Below are positions 43,688 through 52,537 of a stretch of DNA of 64,000 nt, piece after piece; position 1 is the first letter of the stretch; each line of letters opens with the position of its first letter. Origin of the DNA: Streptomyces chattanoogensis (GTDB lineage: Bacteria; Actinomycetota; Actinomycetes; Streptomycetales; Streptomycetaceae). The notes beneath the pieces are model-generated. The model ran no database searches. It saw only the letters and a list, made by a program, of their open reading frames with translations, and was not told where the DNA came from. The position numbers were made by a program, and so were the translations under genes. The stretch lies in NCBI RefSeq assembly GCF_001294335.1, contig NZ_LGKG01000124.1, positions 55,813 through 119,812 on the forward strand, in the 5' to 3' direction.

Positions 43688-46600
43688 ATGTCCGTGCACA
43701 GCCAGTCGGCGGCCCAGGCCGCCGCACACCCAGCTGACACCCCGCAGTTCCCCCGGCATGTCGTCACCGCCGTGATCGTCTCCCACGACGGTGCCCGCTG
43801 GCTGCCCGACGCGCTCGCCGGGCTGCTCGGCCAGGAGCGCCCGGTGCAGAACGTCATCGGCGCCGACACCGGCAGCGCGGACGAGTCCGCCCGGCTGCTC
43901 GCCGACGCGATCGGTGACGAACGGGTGCTGCATCTCGCCCGCCGCTCCGGATTCGGCACCGCGGTCGACGAGGCCGTCCGCACGGCCCCCGTGCTCACCC
44001 AGGACGACCTGGCCTATCTGAACCGCCCCAGCGGCTGGGATCCGGTCAGCCGCACCTGGCACGACGACGCCTACGACATGCCGGAACTCCCGCACGGCGA
44101 GCCGGTCCAGTGGCTGTGGCTGCTGCACGACGACTGCGCCCCCGCGCCCGATGCGCTGGCCGAACTGCTGCGGGTCGCCGACGCCAGCCCCTCCGCCGTC
44201 ATCGTCGGCCCCAAGCTGCGCAGCTGGTACGACCGCCGCCAGCTGCTCGAAGCGGGCGTCAGCATCGCGCGCAGCGGCCGCCGTTGGACCGGCCTGGACC
44301 GCCGCGAACAGGACCAGGGCCAGCACGACCAGATCCGTCCCGTGCTGTCCGTCTCCACCGCCGGCATGCTCATCCGCCGCGATGTCTACGAGCAGCTGGG
44401 CGGCTTCGACCGGCGGCTGCCGCTGATGCGCGACGACGTCGATCTGTGCTGGCGCGCCCAGGCGGCCGGCCACCAGGTGCTCATCGCGCCGGACGCGGTC
44501 CTGCGGCACGCCGAGGCCGCCGCCCGCGAACGCCGCCCCATCGACTGCGTCGGCCGCTTCGTCGCCAACCCGCACCGCGTCGACAAGTCCGGCGCCGTCT
44601 ACACCCTGCTCGCCAACACCCGTGGCGCGCTGCTCCCGTACGTCCTGCTGCGGCTGGTCCTCGGCACCTTCCTGCGGGTGCTGGCCTACCTCGTCGGCAA
44701 GGTCCCCGGCCAGGCGCTGGACGAACTCGCCGGGCTCTTCGGCACCCTGCTGCGGCCCGGCAAGATCCTCGCCGCGCGGAAACGCAGAGGCCGGCCCCAG
44801 GTGGACGCGAGCGAGCTGCGCTCCCTGTTCCCGCCGCCCGGTGCGACCGTGCGCGCCACCGTCGAACAGATCGCGGGCAACCTGGCGGGCCGCGCCGCGC
44901 CCGATGTCGCCTCGGCCGGCCGGCACGGCGCCGCGGAGTCCGGGCCCGGCGGCGACGACGCCGACTTCCTGGAGATCGAGCAGTTCGCGCGGCTCAAGCG
45001 GATCGCCCGCAAGCCGGGTCCGGTGCTCTTCCTGGTGCTGCTGCTGGTCTCGCTGATCGCCTGCCGCGGACTGCTCGGCACCGGCGCGCTGACCGGCGGC
45101 GCGATGCTGCCCGCGCCCGGCAGCGTCGGCGACCTGTGGTCGGCGTATCTCGACAGCTGGCATGCGGTCGGCACCGGCGGCTCCGCCTCCGCGCCGCCCT
45201 ATCTGGCCGTCCTCGCCCTGGTCTCCACGCTCTTCCTCGGCAGCACCGGCTTCACCGTCACCCTGCTCCTGGTCTGCTCCGTCCCGCTCGCCGGGCTCAC
45301 CGCCTACTTCGCCTCCCGCCCGCTGGTCACCTCCCGGCTGCTGCGGGCCTGGGGAAGCATCGCGTACGCCTTCCTGCCCGCGGCCACCGGCGCACTCGCG
45401 GGCGGCCGGCTGGGCACCGCCGTCCTGGCCATCCTGCTGCCCCTGATGGCCCGTGCCGCGGTCGCCGCGAGCGGACTGCGGCTGCCGCCGGGCACCCGGC
45501 CGAGCTGGCGCGCCACCTGGGCCCACACCCTCCTGGTCACTTTCACCACGGCCTTCACCCCGGTCGTCTGGCCGATCGCCGTACTCCTCGGCATCGGGCT
45601 GCTCGTACGGCGCGTGGTCGACGGCAGCCGTGAGCTGCTGCTCGGTTATGTGCTGCGCTTCCTGGCCGCGGCCGTCGTCCCGGTCGTGGTGCTCGCCCCC
45701 TGGTCGCTGTCGCTGTTCACCGCCCCCGCGCGCTTCTTCCAGGAGGCCGGGCTCGACTACGGCGCCGGATCGGCCTCCGCACTGGACCTGATCGGGCTGA
45801 GCCCCGGCGGCCCCAAGGCGGTCGGCGGGCTGCTGCTGATCGGCATCGTCCTGGCCGCGCTGGCGGCGACGCTGCGCGGCGAGCGGCAGACGGCGATCCG
45901 TACCGCCTGGGTCGTGGCCGTCGCGGGGCTGCTGTGCGCGGCACTGGGCAACGCCTCCGGCTGGACCGGCCCCGCCATGCTGGTCTACGGGCTGGCGCTG
46001 CTGTGCGCCGCGGCGATCGGCGCCGAGGGCATCCGCACCCGGATGGCCGCCCTGGGCTTCGGCTGGCAGCAGCCGGTCGCCGTGCTGATCGCGCTGGCGT
46101 CCCTCGTCGCCCCGCTCTGGGCCGCCGTCAGCTGGATGATCACCGGCGCGGCCGGTCCCCTGGAACGGCGCGACCCGGCGCAGGTCCCGGCGTTCGTCGC
46201 CGAGGAGTCCGGCAGCGACGACCGGCCCCGCACGCTGGTCCTCGACGGCAGCACCGGCCATGTGGACTACGCGCTCGTCCGCGGCGCCGGCGCGCAACTC
46301 GGCGACGCCGACCTGGCCGTCACGGCGGGCGAGGACAAGCGCCTGGGCGGCATCGTCGCCAACCTCGTGGCGGGCTCCGGTGCCGACCAGGCCAGCCAGC
46401 TCGGCGGCTACGCCGTCCGCTACGTCCTGGTCCGCGACGGCGCACCGCGGCAGATGGGCCGGGTGCTGGACACCACGCCCGGCCTGACCCGGCTCAGCCA
46501 GGACGACGGCAGCGCCCTGTGGCGCGTCGACCGCCGCGTCTCACGAGTCTCCGTCGTGCCGGGAGGGGCCACCGACGGCGCCACCGCGGGCCAGACCGCC

Positions 46601-47449
46601 GCGCCGGTCCCGGTACCGTCCGGCCCCGTCGAGGCGCACGGCGGCAAGGTGCCGGACGGCCCCGCGGGGCGGGTGCTGCGGATCGCGGACGCCGCCGACC
46701 CGGGCTGGCAGGCCACGCTCGACGGCAAGGCGCTCGAGCCCGTGACGGTCGACGGCTGGGCGCAGGGTTTCCGGCTGCCTGCGGGCGGCGGGCGGCTCGA
46801 CCTCACCCACGAGAACCCCGTCGGCCACACCGTCTGGCTGTGGACGCAGGGTCTGCTCGCCGTCGTCCTGGTGGTGATGGCGCTGCCGGGCCGCCGCCGG
46901 GAGATCGACGACGACCTGCCCGAGGAGGCCGCAGCGGCCGCCGCCCAGGCGGCCACCGGGGACGGCCGCCGGGCGCGCAGGCTGCGGGCCGCCGCGGAGG
47001 CGGCCGGTCAGCAGACCGCGCCGGAGACCGGCATCCCGGCGGCGCGGAGCGGCGAGGAGGCACCGGCCGACCCCGCGCTGACCATGGACGGCGACCCGTA
47101 CGCGGTGGTGCCCCAGCAGCAGCCCTACGAGCAGTGGCCGGACGCCCGGCAGCAGGACCACGCCGGTCGGCCCGCCGATCCGCAGTACGCGCCCGCCGAC
47201 CCGTACCAGGCGGAGCAGGCCGGTCAGCCCGGCCAGTACGCGCAGCAGCCGCCGTACCCCCCGGCCGATCCGTACCAGGCGCCCGACCCGTTCGCGGCGG
47301 ACCCCTACCAGGCGGGCGCCTACGACCCGTACGGCTACGCCCCGCAGCAACCCCAGCAGCCCCAGCAGCCCTACGACGACGGCGCCCCGCATCCCGGGTA
47401 CCCCGGCTCCTTCCCCGAGCCGCGCCGTGACGGGAGCGACCAGCAGTGA
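43688..47449 (+). CDS. Very large GT2 glycosyltransferase with membrane domain
   Basis: 1253 residues. The GT2 catalytic domain (~15-290) has 'VTAVIVSHDGARWLPDALAG', 'ADTGSADESARLLA', 'LLHDDCAPAPDALAELLRVA', 'LIRRDVYEQLGGFDRRLPLM' and 'RDDVDLCWRAQAAGHQVLIA'. From ~430 to ~830 there are a dozen hydrophobic helices, then an exported domain (~830-1040) with 'GWQATLDGKALEPVTVDGWA' typical of YfhO/GtrA-like glycan-transfer proteins. One more helix and a ~170-residue Gln/Pro/Tyr-rich cytoplasmic tail complete it. It probably makes and modifies a surface glycan. The stop overlaps the DUF5719 start (GTGA). Conserved near whiB in actinobacteria. Confidence 0.88.
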   Translation: MSVHSQSAAQAAAHPADTPQFPRHVVTAVIVSHDGARWLPDALAGLLGQERPVQNVIGADTGSADESARLLADAIGDERVLHLARRSGFGTAVDEAVRTAPVLTQDDLAYLNRPSGWDPVSRTWHDDAYDMPELPHGEPVQWLWLLHDDCAPAPDALAELLRVADASPSAVIVGPKLRSWYDRRQLLEAGVSIARSGRRWTGLDRREQDQGQHDQIRPVLSVSTAGMLIRRDVYEQLGGFDRRLPLMRDDVDLCWRAQAAGHQVLIAPDAVLRHAEAAARERRPIDCVGRFVANPHRVDKSGAVYTLLANTRGALLPYVLLRLVLGTFLRVLAYLVGKVPGQALDELAGLFGTLLRPGKILAARKRRGRPQVDASELRSLFPPPGATVRATVEQIAGNLAGRAAPDVASAGRHGAAESGPGGDDADFLEIEQFARLKRIARKPGPVLFLVLLLVSLIACRGLLGTGALTGGAMLPAPGSVGDLWSAYLDSWHAVGTGGSASAPPYLAVLALVSTLFLGSTGFTVTLLLVCSVPLAGLTAYFASRPLVTSRLLRAWGSIAYAFLPAATGALAGGRLGTAVLAILLPLMARAAVAASGLRLPPGTRPSWRATWAHTLLVTFTTAFTPVVWPIAVLLGIGLLVRRVVDGSRELLLGYVLRFLAAAVVPVVVLAPWSLSLFTAPARFFQEAGLDYGAGSASALDLIGLSPGGPKAVGGLLLIGIVLAALAATLRGERQTAIRTAWVVAVAGLLCAALGNASGWTGPAMLVYGLALLCAAAIGAEGIRTRMAALGFGWQQPVAVLIALASLVAPLWAAVSWMITGAAGPLERRDPAQVPAFVAEESGSDDRPRTLVLDGSTGHVDYALVRGAGAQLGDADLAVTAGEDKRLGGIVANLVAGSGADQASQLGGYAVRYVLVRDGAPRQMGRVLDTTPGLTRLSQDDGSALWRVDRRVSRVSVVPGGATDGATAGQTAAPVPVPSGPVEAHGGKVPDGPAGRVLRIADAADPGWQATLDGKALEPVTVDGWAQGFRLPAGGGRLDLTHENPVGHTVWLWTQGLLAVVLVVMALPGRRREIDDDLPEEAAAAAAQAATGDGRRARRLRAAAEAAGQQTAPETGIPAARSGEEAPADPALTMDGDPYAVVPQQQPYEQWPDARQQDHAGRPADPQYAPADPYQAEQAGQPGQYAQQPPYPPADPYQAPDPFAADPYQAGAYDPYGYAPQQPQQPQQPYDDGAPHPGYPGSFPEPRRDGSDQQ

Positions 47450-49047
47450 AGCGCACGATGATGTCCCTGATCGGAGCGGCGGCGGGGCTCGCCGCCGTCA
47501 CCGGTGTCGCCGTCGTCGCCGCCCCGGACGGCGCGGCGAAGGCGGCGCCCCAGGGCGGCACCCGGCTGCCCGTCCAGAGGTCCGCGCTGCTGTGCCCCGC
47601 CCCGTCGTCCTCCGAGGTCAGCGACACCACGTACACCTCGTTCGCCCCCAAGGGCGCGACGGAGGGGGCGGACGTCAAGAAGGGCACCGCGAAGCTGGTG
47701 CCGGCCGGGACGGTCAAGGACGGCGCAGGCGGCGACGAGGCGTCCGGCAAGTCCAAGAAGGACGGCAAGGGCAAGGGCAAGGACGGAGCCACGGACGGCG
47801 CCGGCGGCTCCGGCACCCTGACCGTCCCGCCCCGGGACACCAAGCCCGTGGCGCCCCTCCAGGAGGCCGGGAAGCCGGTCACCGCGACGACCGACGCCGC
47901 CGGTTCACCCGCGCTGGTGGGCGACGCGGACGGCACCTTCGCCCCCGGCTGGACCGTCCAGCAGACCACCTCCGTCGCCGCCGGCAGCGGCCGGGGGCTG
48001 TCCGGGCTGAGCTGCACCGCGCCGGACACCACGTTCTGGTTCCCCGGTGTGAGCACCGACCGGGACCGCCAGGACTACGTCCATCTGACCAACCCCGGCC
48101 CCACCGACGCCGAGGTCGATCTCGAACTGCGCGGCAAGGACGGGGCGTTGAGCGGCGCCACGGCCGAGGACATCACCGTTCCGGCGCGCACCACGGTCAC
48201 CCGGCTGCTCTCCACCCTGACCAGCAGCCCGACGACCAATGCCGCGCTGCATGTCGTCGCGCGTCAGGGCCGGGTCGGCGCCGCCGTCCAGGTCTCCGAC
48301 GCCCGGCTCGGCGGCGACTGGCTGCCGCCCGCCGCCGACCCGGCCGCCTCCGTGGTGCTGCCGGGAATCCCCAAGGACGCCACGTCCGCCCGTCTGGTGG
48401 CCGTGGCGCCCGGTGCGGCGGACGCGGACCTCAAGGTGCAGCTGGCCACCCCGACCGGTCCGATCACCCCGGCCGGGCTGGAGACGCTGCACGTCAAGAG
48501 CGGGATGACCACGGCGGTCGACCTCAAGTCCCTCACCCAGGGCGAGGCCGGTTCGCTGGTGCTCACGCCCGCCGACGGCGGCTCCGGCGCACCGGTCACG
48601 GCGGCGCTGCGGGTGACCCGGGGCAAGGGCGCGCACCAGGAGATGGCGTTCATCCCGGCGACCCGCCCCGTGGACAAGCGCGCCACCGTCGCCGACAACC
48701 GGGCCAAGGGCGGCACCCTCTCGCTCGTCGCGCCCGTGAAGGGCAAGGACGCACACGTCAAGGTCACCGCGTCGGCGGGGAGCGAGGGCGGTACGCCGGT
48801 GTCCAAGACGTACACGGTCAAGGGCGGCACCACCCTCGCCATCGACCCGCCCCGCCCGCAGGGCCTCAAGGGCTCCTACGCGCTGACGGTGGAGCCCCAG
48901 GCGGGCAGCGGACCGGTCCACGCCGCCCGCACGCTGACGGAGCAGATGGGCGGCATCCCCGCCTTCACCGTGCAGACCCTGCCCGACGACCGGGGCTCGG
49001 TCGTCGTCCCGACGACAGGCCAGGACCTGTCACTGCTGAACGACTGA
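47446..49047 (+). CDS. DUF5719 family secreted protein
   Basis: 533 residues; GTG start within the upstream stop codon, so translation is coupled to the large GT2 protein. A signal peptide ('SLIGAAAGLAAVTGVAVVA') precedes a Lys/Gly-rich low-complexity segment (~80-125), then repeated ~100-residue beta domains with 'CTAPDTTFWFPGVSTDRDRQ' and 'VHLTNPGPTDAEVDLELRG'. The two cysteines ('ALLCPAP' and 'LSCTAP') may pair. The role is unknown; constant pairing with a giant GT2 suggests a cell-surface partner of that enzyme. Confidence 0.85.
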   Translation: MKRTMMSLIGAAAGLAAVTGVAVVAAPDGAAKAAPQGGTRLPVQRSALLCPAPSSSEVSDTTYTSFAPKGATEGADVKKGTAKLVPAGTVKDGAGGDEASGKSKKDGKGKGKDGATDGAGGSGTLTVPPRDTKPVAPLQEAGKPVTATTDAAGSPALVGDADGTFAPGWTVQQTTSVAAGSGRGLSGLSCTAPDTTFWFPGVSTDRDRQDYVHLTNPGPTDAEVDLELRGKDGALSGATAEDITVPARTTVTRLLSTLTSSPTTNAALHVVARQGRVGAAVQVSDARLGGDWLPPAADPAASVVLPGIPKDATSARLVAVAPGAADADLKVQLATPTGPITPAGLETLHVKSGMTTAVDLKSLTQGEAGSLVLTPADGGSGAPVTAALRVTRGKGAHQEMAFIPATRPVDKRATVADNRAKGGTLSLVAPVKGKDAHVKVTASAGSEGGTPVSKTYTVKGGTTLAIDPPRPQGLKGSYALTVEPQAGSGPVHAARTLTEQMGGIPAFTVQTLPDDRGSVVVPTTGQDLSLLND

Positions 49048-49066
49048 CGCACACAGGACCCGCGGC

Positions 49067-49108
49067 GGACCCGCGGTACGGCCTTAGTCCTGCCCGTACC
49101 GCGGGTCC
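49067..49108. terminator. Terminator overlapping the metallopeptidase 3' end
   Basis: Perfect 15-bp stem (49067-49081 with 49094-49108) and a 12-nt loop. The right arm lies inside the coding sequence of the convergent gene ending at 49084, so the last codons of that gene are constrained by the hairpin. Confidence 0.8.
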
Positions 49109-49548
49109 ACCGACTCCGGAGCCAGCCCCAGCAGCTCGGCGACCTGCTCGACGACCACCTCATGGACCAGCAGCGCGCGCTCATCGCGGCTCTTGGTGCG
49201 GATCTCCACCGGCCTGCGGTAGATCACGATCCGGTCGCGATGTCCGTCGCCGGCCGGCACCACCCGGCCCAGCGGCACAGTCTCGGCGTCCGTCTCCGTG
49301 TCCGGCCAGGAGTCGGGGCCGAATCCGGGCACCTCCAGGACCATGAAGTCGACCTCCGCGAGCTGCGGCCAGCGCCGCTCCAGGCGGTCCCGGGAGTCGT
49401 AGACCAGATCCACGAAGGCGTCGGCGCGGCTCACCGACAGCGGCACCTGCGGAGGCGCGATCGGGCCGCGCATGCCGCGGCCGTGGCGGTCGCGGCGCCG
49501 GAGCCGGGGCTCCGGCGGTCGGGGGGGTACGGGCCTGTCCATCAGCAT
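49084..49548 (-). CDS. Metallopeptidase (DUF1025/zincin)-like protein with altered motif
   Basis: 154 residues. After a basic N-terminal ~35 residues come 'RADAFVDLVYDSRDRLERRW', 'FMVLEVPGF', 'IVIYRRPVEIRTKSRDE' and 'ALLVHEVVVEQVAELLGLAP', the zincin helix of this small family. The usual HExxH is HEVVVEQ here: the first His and Glu remain but the second His is Gln. Peptidase activity is therefore doubtful. The same change is, from memory, general in actinobacterial members. The gene next to DUF3499 and whiB is conserved in mycobacteria. Starts at 49548 and 49542 are both possible. Confidence 0.85.
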   Translation of the reverse strand: MLMDRPVPPRPPEPRLRRRDRHGRGMRGPIAPPQVPLSVSRADAFVDLVYDSRDRLERRWPQLAEVDFMVLEVPGFGPDSWPDTETDAETVPLGRVVPAGDGHRDRIVIYRRPVEIRTKSRDERALLVHEVVVEQVAELLGLAPESVDPRYGQD

Positions 49549-49907
49549 CGAGCGTAACCGTCATGGGCCGGGCGGCACCGTGAAGCGCGACAAGACGCAT
49601 CATGTCGCCGAGTGACCGGTCCGATCCGGCTTCCGTTCGTTTGCATCCCTCCATGAGATCGCGGATCGCCCGCGGAATGACATGAAATGCGCCGACTGGT
49701 GACGGGTTTCCGTGCGGCACGCCGTCCGCCCAGGACTGCCCGGAGCTGCGCGATGTCACAGCAGCGTGCAGCGCTCCCCCTCGGGGGCGGTGGGGGCGAC
49801 GGGGGCGGGCGCAGGTCAGACGCATCGGACGAAGCGGGACGACACGGTTGGGTGAGCGGGGGGAGAGTCGTCGCGGCCCGCTCAAGAGTGCGGTACCGTC
49901 CAACGTC
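49549..49907. other. 359-bp divergent intergenic region
   Basis: Between the metallopeptidase-like gene (-) and DUF3499 (+). TACCGT at 49894-49899, 8 nt before the DUF3499 GTG, could be the -10 of a leaderless transcript. Nothing else was recognised. Confidence 0.4.
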
Positions 49908-50291
49908 GTGAGCCCTGTACGTCGCTGTTCGCGCACTGCGTGCGGCCGCCCCGCCGTCGCAACGCTGACGTACGTCTATGCGGATTCGACCGCCGTGCTC
50001 GGACCGCTCGCCACCTACGCCGAGCCGCACTGCTACGACCTGTGCGCCGAGCACTCCGAGCGGCTGACCGCGCCCCGTGGCTGGGAGGTCGTCCGCCTCG
50101 CCATCGATGCCGGCCCCGCCCAGCCCAGCGGCGACGATCTCGAAGCGCTCGCCAACGCCGTACGCGAAGCCGCCCGGCCGCAGGAACGTGCCGCGGGCAC
50201 CGACGGGGCGCAGGCCGGCGGGCGCGACGGCCGGCCCATGGAGGTCGCCCGGCGCGGCCATCTGCGGGTGCTGCGGTCTCCCGACTCCTGA
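49908..50291 (+). CDS. DUF3499 family protein (zinc-ribbon-like)
   Basis: 127 residues from the GTG at 49908 ('MSPVRRCSRTACGRPAVATL'), the usual start of the family; the open frame begins at 49848. Two cysteine pairs, 'RCSRTACG' and 'CYDLCAEH', spaced ~35 residues apart with 'YVYADSTAVLGPLATYAEPH' between, look like a small metal-binding ribbon. The C-terminal ~50 residues are variable. The family is restricted to actinobacteria, of unknown role, and always lies near whiB2/manB. No Shine-Dalgarno is seen, so the message may be leaderless. Confidence 0.88.
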   Translation: MSPVRRCSRTACGRPAVATLTYVYADSTAVLGPLATYAEPHCYDLCAEHSERLTAPRGWEVVRLAIDAGPAQPSGDDLEALANAVREAARPQERAAGTDGAQAGGRDGRPMEVARRGHLRVLRSPDS

Positions 50292-50382
50292 GCCGGACGG
50301 GCCCTGCCGCGGCCGCGGCATGACCTCCGGCTGCGGGGTGCCGGTTTCCGTTCGGAGGGCGTTGCCGGTGGACCCGGACAGC

Positions 50383-50661
50383 GTGGCGGTCAGGCAGCTT
50401 CGTTTCCGGTACCGCGTCTACCCGACGCCCGGTCAGGCGCATCGTCCCCGGCGGGTGTTCGGGTGCGAGCGGGTGCTGGTCACCGCTGGGAAGAAGTCCG
50501 CTGAGCGAGCCTTCCTGCGAAGACCCGGCAGCAGTCAGCCGGCGCGCGCAACCCCGTCCCCTCGACGGGAGGAACCAGGAAACACCGTGGTCCCCGGCCC
50601 ACCGCACGAGCCGAGGACGGATGGAGAATCCCAGGCTTCGGCTCGGGGAGGCGAGGTCAAG
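50383..50661 (+). pseudogene. Decayed TnpB/IS605-type element
   Basis: A GTG-initiated frame reads 'QLRFRYRVYPTPGQAH' then 'RVFGCERVLV', closely matching the N-terminus of Streptomyces TnpB (R-Y-R-x-Y-P-T-x-G-Q ... FGCxRxV). It loses similarity after ~45 codons. About 110 bp later (50625-50661) a 'gaatccc ... cttcg ... ggggaggcgaggtcaag' block looks like the conserved right end of such elements, with a degraded hairpin and TTCG loop. More than 1 kb of coding sequence between them is missing. No TnpA or intact ends remain. Confidence 0.6.
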
Positions 50662-50756
50662 CACGGCCGGTTCACGGCCGGTTCACGGCCCCCGCACAGG
50701 ACGGCCGGGTAGGTTGGGTGCTCCGTAGCGACTCAGCGACTCCAGGAGGGCTGGCA

Positions 50757-52115
50757 GTGACCGATCTGTCGCAGATCGTCAAGGCGTACGACGTGCGCGG
50801 TGTGGTCCCCGACCAGTGGGACGAGACCCTGGCCGAGCTGTTCGGCGCGGCCTTCGTCCAGGTCACCGGCGCGGACGCGATCGTGACCGGGCACGACATG
50901 CGGCCCTCCTCGCCCGGCCTGGCCCGCGCCTTCGCCCGCGGCGCGGCGGCCCGCGGCGCGGACGTCACCGAGATCGGGCTCTGCTCGACCGACCAGCTCT
51001 ACTACGCCAGTGGGGCGCTGAACCTTCCCGGCGCGATGTTCACCGCCTCCCACAACCCGGCGCAGTACAACGGCATCAAGATGTGCCGCGCGGGCGCCGC
51101 CCCGGTCGGCCAGGACACCGGCCTCGCCGAGATCCGCACCCTGGTGGAGGACTGGTCCGACAACGGCGCCCCCGAGCCGGTGGCCGCCACCGGAGCCGTC
51201 ACCCAGCGCGATGTCCTCGACGACTACGCCGCCCATCTGCGCGAGCTGGTGGACCTGACCGGCATCCGCCCCCTGAAGGTCGTCGTGGACGCGGGCAACG
51301 GCATGGGCGGCCACACCGTCCCGACGGTCTTCGAGGGCCTGCCCCTCGAACTCGACGCCCTCTACTTCGAGTTGGACGGCTCCTTCCCCAACCACGAGGC
51401 CAACCCCCTCGACCCCAAGAACATCACCGACCTCCAGGCCCGGGTCCGCGAGACCGGCGCCGACCTCGGCCTCGCCTTCGACGGCGACGCCGACCGCTGC
51501 TTCGTCGTGGACGGGAACGGCGACCCGGTCTCCCCGTCCGCGATCACCGCCCTGGTCGCCGCCCGCGAACTCGCCAAGCACCCCGGCGGAACGATCATCC
51601 ACAACTGCATCACCTCCTGGTCGGTCCCCGAGGTCGTCAAGGAGAACGGCGGCAAGGCGGTCCGCACCCGCGTCGGCCACTCCTTCATCAAGCAGGAAAT
51701 GGCACGCACCGGCGCCATCTTCGGCGGCGAGCACTCCGCCCACTACTACTTCCGCGACTTCTGGAACGCCGACACCGGCATGCTCGCCGCCCTGCACGTC
51801 CTGGCGGCCCTCGGCGGCCAGCAGGGACCGCTCTCGCAGCTGGTGGCCCAGTACGACCGCTACGCCGCCTCCGGCGAGATCAACAGCACCGTCGACGACC
51901 AGGCCGGCCGCCTCGCCGCCATCAGGACCGCGTACGAGAACCGTGAGGGCGTCACCCTCGACGAGCTCGACGGACTGACGGTCACCGCCGCCGACTGGTG
52001 GTTCAACGTCCGCCCCTCCAACACCGAACCCCTGATCCGCCTGAACGTCGAGGCCCGGGACGCGGCAACCGTCGCGCGGGTACGGGACGAGGCACTCTCC
52101 GTGATCAGGGGCTAG
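50757..52115 (+). CDS. manB: Phosphomannomutase/phosphoglucomutase
   Basis: 452 residues from the GTG at 50757, which has GGAGG 7 nt upstream. Alpha-D-phosphohexomutase motifs: 'IVKAYDVRGVVPDQWDETLA', the phosphoserine loop 'MFTASHNPAQYNGIKMC', the metal loop 'FDGDADRCFVVDGNG', the sugar loop 'GGEHSAHYYF' and phosphate contacts 'NVRPSNTEPLIRLNVE'. It interconverts mannose-6-P and mannose-1-P. It heads a run with the Trm112-like, SIS and manA genes, matching the conserved actinobacterial order. The product feeds the guanylyltransferase encoded at 37443. Confidence 0.96.
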   Translation: MTDLSQIVKAYDVRGVVPDQWDETLAELFGAAFVQVTGADAIVTGHDMRPSSPGLARAFARGAAARGADVTEIGLCSTDQLYYASGALNLPGAMFTASHNPAQYNGIKMCRAGAAPVGQDTGLAEIRTLVEDWSDNGAPEPVAATGAVTQRDVLDDYAAHLRELVDLTGIRPLKVVVDAGNGMGGHTVPTVFEGLPLELDALYFELDGSFPNHEANPLDPKNITDLQARVRETGADLGLAFDGDADRCFVVDGNGDPVSPSAITALVAARELAKHPGGTIIHNCITSWSVPEVVKENGGKAVRTRVGHSFIKQEMARTGAIFGGEHSAHYYFRDFWNADTGMLAALHVLAALGGQQGPLSQLVAQYDRYAASGEINSTVDDQAGRLAAIRTAYENREGVTLDELDGLTVTAADWWFNVRPSNTEPLIRLNVEARDAATVARVRDEALSVIRG

Positions 52116-52278
52116 AGCCGGGCGGGCCGGGTGGCGGGCGCCGGCCGTCGGCGTCACAAGGCCCCCGCCCGGCCCCCGGCACCCCCTCCCACCTCCGTAA
52201 ATCCCCTCCGAGCAGGACCCGTACCCCACTCCGGCGGTACGCTGGCCACGCCGCAATCACCCCGAAGGAGCAGTCTTC

Positions 52279-52461
52279 ATGCCGGTCGAAGCCAGCCTGA
52301 TCGAGATCCTCGCCTGCCCGGCGTGCCACGCGCCGCTCGAGGACCGCACCGGGGCCGACCCCGCCGAGCTGATCTGCACCTCCGCCGACTGCGGTCTCGC
52401 CTACCCCGTCCGGGACGGCATCCCCGTACTCCTCGTCGACGAGGCCCGCCGCCCCGCCTGA
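52279..52461 (+). CDS. Trm112-like small zinc-ribbon protein
   Basis: 60 residues. Two Cys pairs ('LACPACHAPL' and 'LICTSADCGLAYPVRDG') form the UPF0434/Trm112 ribbon, ending 'IPVLLVDEAR'. Trm112 proteins in eukaryotes and archaea activate methyltransferases. In actinobacteria the gene is regularly placed between manB and the SIS protein gene, but its partner is unknown. GAAGGAG precedes the ATG. Confidence 0.92.
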   Translation: MPVEASLIEILACPACHAPLEDRTGADPAELICTSADCGLAYPVRDGIPVLLVDEARRPA

Positions 52462-52537
52462 CCGGGAAGCGCCGGGCCCGCCCCGGCGCCGCCCGGCATT
52501 CCCCCGCCCGAACCGGCGAACGGAGGCCGCGCCCACC

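Noticed and set aside
43367..46297. 976-codon open frame on the minus strand
   Set aside because: It is antisense to the large GT2 gene, has low-complexity Gly/Arg/Gln composition and no family motifs; a product of high GC3 in the real gene.
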